NCBI GenBank assembly: GCA_016872675.1
Contig: VGZG01000029.1
Span: forward strand, 1 to 40,844
DNA from: Planctomycetota bacterium
GTDB taxonomy: Bacteria > Planctomycetota > UBA1135 > UBA2386
Reading direction: 5' to 3'
DNA length: 40,844 nt
Part shown: positions 34,693 to 40,844 of the stretch, one piece after another
How the letters are laid out: the number at the start of each line of letters is the position of its first letter
Position numbering within the stretch: the stretch's first letter is position 1
Translations under genes and position numbers: made by a program
Notes under the pieces: generated by a model
What the model was told of the DNA's origin: nothing
Database searches by the model: none
What the model saw: only the letters and a program-made list of their open reading frames with translations

Positions 34693-36189
34693 TCACCAGC
34701 CGGCGAACGCCGCCAACCGCTGCACGAAACCGTCGACCGCCGCCTTGGCGGCGGCGTCAGCGCAGGTGAAATCGTTGAGCATGACCGCGAACACGAGCGG
34801 CGGCGCCGCCGGATCCGGGCGCGGCACGAAGCCCGAGAGGCAGACGACGCGGCTGATGTAGCCGGTCTTGGCGCGCACGCGGCCGTGCGCCGGGCCGTCG
34901 CGGAAGCGGCTGGCGAGCGTGCCGCTGCGGCCGGCGAGCGGCAGCCCGGCGACGAAGTCGTCACGCCACGGCGCTGCGTGCGCGGCGCGCAGCGCGCCGA
35001 CGACCTGGCGCGGCTGCACGAGGTTGCGGCGCGACAGGCCGCAGCCGTCGGCCATCACCATGCCGGTCGGGTCGACGCCCAGGCGCTGCAGCGTCGCGGC
35101 GGCGTGGCGGGCCATCGCCGCCGTGCCGCCGTCGCCGAGCGCATTGCGCGCCGCCAGCCGCGCCAACTGCTCGGCGTACAGGTTGTCGCTGCGCAGCAGC
35201 ATCGGCTGCGTGAGTTCGCGCACGGTCGGCGACACCTCGACCGCGACGAGCCGCGTCGGCGCGGCGGCGGCGCCGGGCCCGGCGACGCGGGCGATCCCAT
35301 CGGCCATGGCGCCGTGGAAGTCGTGAGTGACGAAGGCGATGCCGCGCGCCGCGAGTTCGCGCCGCAGCACGCGCGCCGCGAAGTCCGCCGGGTCTGGCAC
35401 GGGCACGGCGACCTTGGCCGGCGCCGCGTCGCGCGCCATCGCGCCTTCGACGACGATGCGCTCGGCGCCGAGCGGCCGCCGCACGCGCAGCGCGCCGCGC
35501 TCGCCCGACGCGAGCGTGCGCGCGCGCACCTCGGGCGGCGGGAACACGTCCGGCGCGAGCGTCGCGACGGGCGCGCCGTCGGCAGCCGCGACCTGCACGG
35601 CGACGACGTTGCGGCCGCAGCACAGCCCGCCGAACGGCGCCGCGTAGTCCTCGTCGAGGTAGTCCCACTGCCAGCCGTGCCCGAGCGGCTCGTCACCCAA
35701 CCACGAACCGTCGCCGAGCACGCGGCCTTCGACGCGCGTGATGCCCTGCGCGCGCAGCCCCGCCGCGAAGCGCTCCCACATCGCCCCCGCCTCGGCGCCG
35801 GCGGCGAACGCCGGATCGCCGCGGCCGACGAGCACGAGGTCGCCGCGCAGCGCGCCGTCGACGATCGCGCCGCGCGCGTGCAGTTCGGTGGCCGTGCGCC
35901 AGTCGGGCCCGAGCGTCGCCAGCGCGACGACGCCGGTCAGGACCTTCATGTTGGATGCGGTGGCGAAGCCGCGGTCGTCGTCGCTGGCGCACAGCCGCGC
36001 GCCGTCGGCGGCGTCGACGACGAGCACGCCGACGCGGCCGCCGGCGAGATCGCGGCGCGCCAGCAGCTCGTCGAGCGCCGGCCGCAGCGCGGCGATCGCT
36101 TCGCCGCGGATCGGCGGCGCCGGCGGCGCGGCGCAAGCGACAGCCAACAAGGCGGCGAGAATCGAAGCAGCGGCGGCCCGACGGGTCAT
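34693..36189 (-). CDS. dacB: D-alanyl-D-alanine carboxypeptidase/endopeptidase, PBP4 type (peptidase S13)
   Basis: A 498-residue penicillin-binding protein. The signal ends at lipobox-like Cys19 (LLAVAC). The active-site motifs are S79-N-M-K82 (TASNMKVL), SDN in LLRSDNLYAEQLARL, and KTG in RVRAKTGYISRV. A GLSRRNLVQPRQVV block before KTG is also family-typical, as is the inserted domain between SxxK and SDN. It trims or cleaves peptidoglycan peptides in the periplasm; its presence shows a peptidoglycan wall. The ATG at 36189 overlaps the stop of the glycosyltransferase gene (ATGA), suggesting joint expression. Confidence 0.9.
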   Translation of the reverse strand: MTRRAAAASILAALLAVACAAPPAPPIRGEAIAALRPALDELLARRDLAGGRVGVLVVDAADGARLCASDDDRGFATASNMKVLTGVVALATLGPDWRTATELHARGAIVDGALRGDLVLVGRGDPAFAAGAEAGAMWERFAAGLRAQGITRVEGRVLGDGSWLGDEPLGHGWQWDYLDEDYAAPFGGLCCGRNVVAVQVAAADGAPVATLAPDVFPPPEVRARTLASGERGALRVRRPLGAERIVVEGAMARDAAPAKVAVPVPDPADFAARVLRRELAARGIAFVTHDFHGAMADGIARVAGPGAAAAPTRLVAVEVSPTVRELTQPMLLRSDNLYAEQLARLAARNALGDGGTAAMARHAAATLQRLGVDPTGMVMADGCGLSRRNLVQPRQVVGALRAAHAAPWRDDFVAGLPLAGRSGTLASRFRDGPAHGRVRAKTGYISRVVCLSGFVPRPDPAAPPLVFAVMLNDFTCADAAAKAAVDGFVQRLAAFAGW

Positions 36190-38072
36190 CGCGGCAGTTG
36201 ACCGCGGATGACCTTCTCGCGCCATTCCGCCTCGATCGCGCGGAGGCGCTCGGCGGTCATCGGCGTCGCGCGCGGCCGCACCGTCACGACGCCGTCGTCG
36301 GCGACGTCGACGTTGGGCTCGAAGGCCTCGACGTAGCCCGGCGGCGGCATGCGTTCGTGCGCCATGCGGCGCGCGAACGAGATCGTGCCGCCGATCGCCT
36401 CGGCCTCGGCGAGCGACACGCGCTCGCTGCCGTCGTCGCGATGGATCGCCCAGAACAGCCGCAGCACGAACAGCCCGTAGTTGTCGTCGGGCCGCGCGCC
36501 GAAGACCTCGCCGAGGGCGTCGCGCAGCTCTTCCTTGGCGAGCCAGCCGTCGCCGTCGCGGTCGGCCGCGCGCACGGCGGCGGTCACGCGCGCCGGCTCG
36601 ACCTCGGGCGGCATGCGCGTCGGCGTGCGCGCGACCACCCAGTCGTTGAGCCCGTAGACGTCGATCAGCGCGACGTCGGGCAGCATCCAGCCGGGCAGGC
36701 CGACCGCCGACTCGGCGCGGATCGGGAACGTCGTCGCCGCGTCGGCGTGGCGCACGCGGGCCGGGAAGCGCGGTTCGAGCGAACGCAACCGCGCCGCGTG
36801 GTGGTTGCAGCGCAGGCCGATGTAGCGGAAGAACAGCCAGACCTGCTGCCGGTCGTACCAGCGCGTCAGCGGCCGCAGCACGGCCGGCGCACGCGGCGTC
36901 ACCACCGCGATGCCCTCAGCGCTCGCCGCGCTCGTGCACGCGAGGTGCCACCAGCCCGCGCCGGCGGCGAGCAGCAGCGCGCCGGCGGTCGCCAGCGGCA
37001 GCGCCGGCCCGCGCGCGAGCCGCGCCGCCATCGCGACGACCGCGAACGTGCCGAGCGTCGCGAGCTGGCTGAGCACGCGATACTCGAAGTGGTCGCCGCC
37101 GACCTGGAAGCAGTAGTACGCGGCGTTGAACAGCACGACGGCGACGGCAGCGACCGCCGGCGCCCGCTCGAGCAGCGCGCGCGCCGCCGCGACGACGCCG
37201 CCGCGCAGGCCCGATGCGAGCCACGGCAGCGCGACCAGCGGCCACAGCCACGCGCCGTTCTCCAGCGCGAAGCAGCCGAGGTAGCGCCAACCGGCGTCGG
37301 GCCACGACGCCACGACCTTGGCGTAGTACGTGTTGGGCAACCAGTCGCCGTAGTACAGCTTGCGCCAGATCGTCAGCGCGACGATGAGCAGCAACGGCCC
37401 AAGGCCGAGCGCGACGCCGCGCAGAGCCAGCCGACCGCGCAGCAACAAGAAGCCGCCGACCGCCGCCGTCGCCGCCGCCGCCGGCAAGCCATCGGGCCGC
37501 GTCAGCGCGCCGAGCGCCGCCGCCAGCGACCAAGTCGCGAGCCAGCGCGCCGGCCGTTCGCCCGGGCCGCGGAAGGCGTGCAGCGCCCACCACACGCCGA
37601 ACAGGTTGGCGAGCGGCGTGTCGAGGCCGCCGGTCCACCACTGCAACACCGTGCGGTTGCCGACCACCGCCAACAGCGCCGCGACGCCGACGATCGCCGG
37701 ACTCCGCTGTCCGTCGCGCGCGCGCAGCCGATCGGCGGCGAACGCCAGCAAAACGAACTGGACGAGCCCGCAGCCGATCGAGAACGGATTGGCCGCTTCC
37801 GGCGGCGCTTCGCCGGTCAGCCCCCAGATCGCCGCCAGCACGACGACCCACAGGAAGCCAGCGCCCTCGACCGGCGCGAACGGCGCCTGGTTCCACACGA
37901 TGCCGCGCCCCTCGTGCAGGTTGCTGGCGTAGCGGAAGTGGATGTAGGCGTCGTCGCAGAGGAACGCGAGTTGCCACGCGCCCCACGCCGCGCCGAGCGC
38001 CAGCGCGGCGATCGCGCCGAGGCGCCACGTCGGGCGAGCAGTCGGTGCGGCGTTTCGCGCGAGCGAGGTCAT
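36186..38072 (-). CDS. GT-C glycosyltransferase (AftB/ZomB-like) with C-terminal EF-hand tail
   Basis: A 628-residue polytopic protein. The N-terminal signature FLCDDAYIHFRYASNL, with Asp40-Asp41, followed by GRGIVWNQAPFAPVEGAGF, is typical of AftB/ZomB-like GT-C enzymes, which use polyprenyl-phosphate sugars outside the membrane. About ten hydrophobic segments fill residues 15-380. The extracytoplasmic tail carries a canonical EF-hand loop D504-R-D-G-D-G-W-L-A-K-E-E515, plus a second, incomplete one (RDDGSERVSLAEAE). A calcium-binding tail on this enzyme class is unusual. The ATG at 38072 has GATACT 8 nt upstream, predicting a leaderless mRNA. Coupled to dacB by ATGA. Confidence 0.75.
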   Translation of the reverse strand: MTSLARNAAPTARPTWRLGAIAALALGAAWGAWQLAFLCDDAYIHFRYASNLHEGRGIVWNQAPFAPVEGAGFLWVVVLAAIWGLTGEAPPEAANPFSIGCGLVQFVLLAFAADRLRARDGQRSPAIVGVAALLAVVGNRTVLQWWTGGLDTPLANLFGVWWALHAFRGPGERPARWLATWSLAAALGALTRPDGLPAAAATAAVGGFLLLRGRLALRGVALGLGPLLLIVALTIWRKLYYGDWLPNTYYAKVVASWPDAGWRYLGCFALENGAWLWPLVALPWLASGLRGGVVAAARALLERAPAVAAVAVVLFNAAYYCFQVGGDHFEYRVLSQLATLGTFAVVAMAARLARGPALPLATAGALLLAAGAGWWHLACTSAASAEGIAVVTPRAPAVLRPLTRWYDRQQVWLFFRYIGLRCNHHAARLRSLEPRFPARVRHADAATTFPIRAESAVGLPGWMLPDVALIDVYGLNDWVVARTPTRMPPEVEPARVTAAVRAADRDGDGWLAKEELRDALGEVFGARPDDNYGLFVLRLFWAIHRDDGSERVSLAEAEAIGGTISFARRMAHERMPPPGYVEAFEPNVDVADDGVVTVRPRATPMTAERLRAIEAEWREKVIRGQLPR

Positions 38073-38080
38073 CGGGGCGC

Positions 38081-38086
38081 AGTATC
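38081..38086 (-). promoter_or_regulatory. -10 element (GATACT) for a leaderless GT-C mRNA
   Basis: GATACT lies 8 nt before the ATG at 38072; it matches TATAAT at four of six positions. Confidence 0.4.
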
Positions 38087-38231
38087 GGCAAGGACTGCAG
38101 GCCGGCGCAAACGCGGCATGGCGATGGGGAGGTGGGGCGAGACGGGGAGCGCGTCGGCGCGATGGAGGCGACGGCCATGCGTTTCTGTGTTTCTGGATTG
38201 GCGCCCAGACCACACGCCCCCCCTTCGCACT

Positions 38232-38255
38232 CCCACCACCCACTCCCAAACTCCC
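38232..38255 (-). other. Predicted G-quadruplex (four GGG runs)
   Basis: On the minus strand four GGG runs are separated by loops of 5, 3 and 4 nt; seven further Gs follow at 38217-38223. The motif fits G3N1-7 rules and would be in the RNA downstream of the response-regulator stop. Confidence 0.5.
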
Positions 38256-38268
38256 GCCTCTCTCGCCC

Positions 38269-40113
<1,845 letters not shown>

Positions 40114-40125
40114 GGCGAGACCTCC

Positions 40126-40133
40126 TAGTATGC
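40126..40133. promoter_or_regulatory. Overlapping opposed -10 elements of the S41 protease and response regulator
   Basis: TAGTATGC-region: TAGTAT on the plus strand (40126-40131) lies 6 nt before the S41 ATG. CATACT on the minus strand (40128-40133) faces the response regulator. A start 6-7 nt after CATACT would cut off the AGGAGG, so that promoter may instead lie inside the S41 gene. Confidence 0.45.
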
Positions 40134-40137
40134 CGCG

Positions 40138-40844
40138 ATGGATCGGCCCGTGCGCCTGCCCTGGTGGTTCCTGGTCGCCAACTTGTCGCTGACGGCGACG
40201 GCGCTCTGGCTCGGAATCAAGATCGGCGAGCGCCTTGCCTTCCCGTCGGGCCTCGCCGGCGAGCTGCCGCGCGCGCAACTCGACGCGCTCGCCATCGTTC
40301 ACCGCGAGATCGCCCGCTCGCACGTCGACCCGCAGGACCAGGAAACCCTGCTCGAAGCGGCAATCGCGGGCATGGTGCAGTCGCTCGACCCCTACAGCCG
40401 CTACGTGCCGCCGGCCGAGGCGGCGGCGTACGAAGAACAGAACTCCGGCGCCTACGTTGGCATCGGCGCCGACTTCCGCGCGCTCGGCGACGAGGTCGTG
40501 CTGTGGTTCCCGCTCGCCGGCGGCCCAGCCGAGCGCGCCGGCCTGCATCCCGGCGACGTGCTGCTCGCCGTCGACGGCGTCGCGCTGACGGCGCCCGGCA
40601 TGCGCGAGAACTACGTCGCGCGCGTGCGCGGCGAAGCCGGCGCCCCGGTGACGCTGCGGCTGCGCCGCGGCGACCGCGAGTTCGACGCGCCGATCGCGCG
40701 CGGCGAGGTCCACCGACCGTGCGTCGCGTGGACGCACCGGCTGCCCGGCGAGGACGCTCTCGGCTACCTGCTGGTCACCGACTTCCAGCCCGACGCCGCC
40801 GACGAAGCGCTGGCGGCGATCGACGGGCTGCTGCGCGACGGGCC
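40138..40844 (+). CDS. S41 family C-terminal processing protease, 3' end cut by window
   Basis: The first 235 residues of an S41 (CtpA/Prc-like) protease. An N-terminal anchor (about 8-26, LPWWFLVANLSLTATALWLG) is followed by the helical lead LDALAIVHREIARSHVDPQD and MVQSLDPYSRYVPPAEAAAY. A PDZ domain follows with VGIGADFRALGDEVVL and AGLHPGDVLLAVDGVALTAP. The protease core begins at LGYLLVTDFQPDAADEALAA; the catalytic Ser and Lys lie beyond the window. Such proteases degrade or trim exported proteins. The ATG at 40138 has a TAGTAT -10 6 nt upstream and no Shine-Dalgarno sequence. Confidence 0.88.
   Translation, partial: MDRPVRLPWWFLVANLSLTATALWLGIKIGERLAFPSGLAGELPRAQLDALAIVHREIARSHVDPQDQETLLEAAIAGMVQSLDPYSRYVPPAEAAAYEEQNSGAYVGIGADFRALGDEVVLWFPLAGGPAERAGLHPGDVLLAVDGVALTAPGMRENYVARVRGEAGAPVTLRLRRGDREFDAPIARGEVHRPCVAWTHRLPGEDALGYLLVTDFQPDAADEALAAIDGLLRDG

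Larger units (their letters stand above)
38073..38268. other. 196-bp intergenic gap with G-quadruplex motif and long-range inverted repeat
   Basis: Lies after the response-regulator stop on the minus strand. It contains the quadruplex motif at 38232-38255, an 8-bp inverted repeat (38135-38142 with 38261-38268, GGGCGAGA/TCTCGCCC) and the GATACT -10 of the GT-C gene. No coding potential is recognised. Confidence 0.45.

Overview
The window is a GC-rich (roughly 70% by eye) stretch of a bacterial chromosome, almost certainly from a high-GC member of the Planctomycetota. The best evidence is the overlapping DUF1549/DUF1553 and DUF1501 gene pair (4750-8284), a hallmark of that phylum and a few relatives. 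Many secreted lipoproteins, an FG-GAP/ASPIC protein, a PBP4-type carboxypeptidase and a GT-C glycosyltransferase with an EF-hand fit the same picture. No rRNA, tRNA, CRISPR array, insertion sequence or prophage gene is visible. I count 36 genes, two cut by the window edges. They are tightly packed, with many GTGA/ATGA start-stop overlaps; the largest gap is about 210 bp.

Layout. 1-1009: an anchored SGNH hydrolase. 1123-4716: a four-gene sugar or sugar-acid catabolic operon (epimerase-like TIM barrel, mandelate-racemase-type enolase, VOC protein, D-2-hydroxyacid dehydrogenase). 4750-8284: the DUF1501/DUF1549 pair. 8462-13242: a thioredoxin-fold lipoprotein, a two-domain sulfotransferase, an FG-GAP/ASPIC protein and a DUF3293 protein. 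13281-17424: a ClpP-like lipoprotein downstream of the chaperone ClpB. 17603-19458: adenylosuccinate lyase and a small secreted Cys-rich protein. 19576-23833: a compact run of an unknown protein with a possibly dead nuclease domain, a MinD/FlhG-type ATPase, a helix-hairpin-helix protein, NadC, an RsbW-like ATPase and a VanZ-like protein. 24025-25842: ruvC divergent from ispD-ispF. 25828-29404: an MsbA-type ABC exporter and a secreted parvulin-like protein. 29558-33061: a four-gene operon, mostly of exported proteins. 33075-36189: an unknown protein, a barrel-like lipoprotein and PBP4. 36186-40113: a GT-C transferase and a sigma-54 activator of response-regulator type. 40138-end: an S41 protease.

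Two regulatory themes stand out. First, at least eight genes carry a TANNNT-like -10 hexamer only 6-8 nt before the start codon, as expected for leaderless mRNAs; in two divergent pairs with 24-25 bp gaps (ruvC/ispD and response regulator/S41) the opposing -10 elements overlap. Second, clpB has a good -24/-12 (sigma-54) promoter match with CCAAT/ATTGG dyads around and upstream of it, and the window also encodes a GAFTGA-bearing sigma-54 activator. The least described modules are the ClpP-like lipoprotein beside clpB, the MinD/degenerate-nuclease operon, the sulfotransferase fusion, the PBP4/GT-C-EF-hand pair and the 29558-33061 envelope operon with a gluzincin-like protein that has lost its HExxH motif.
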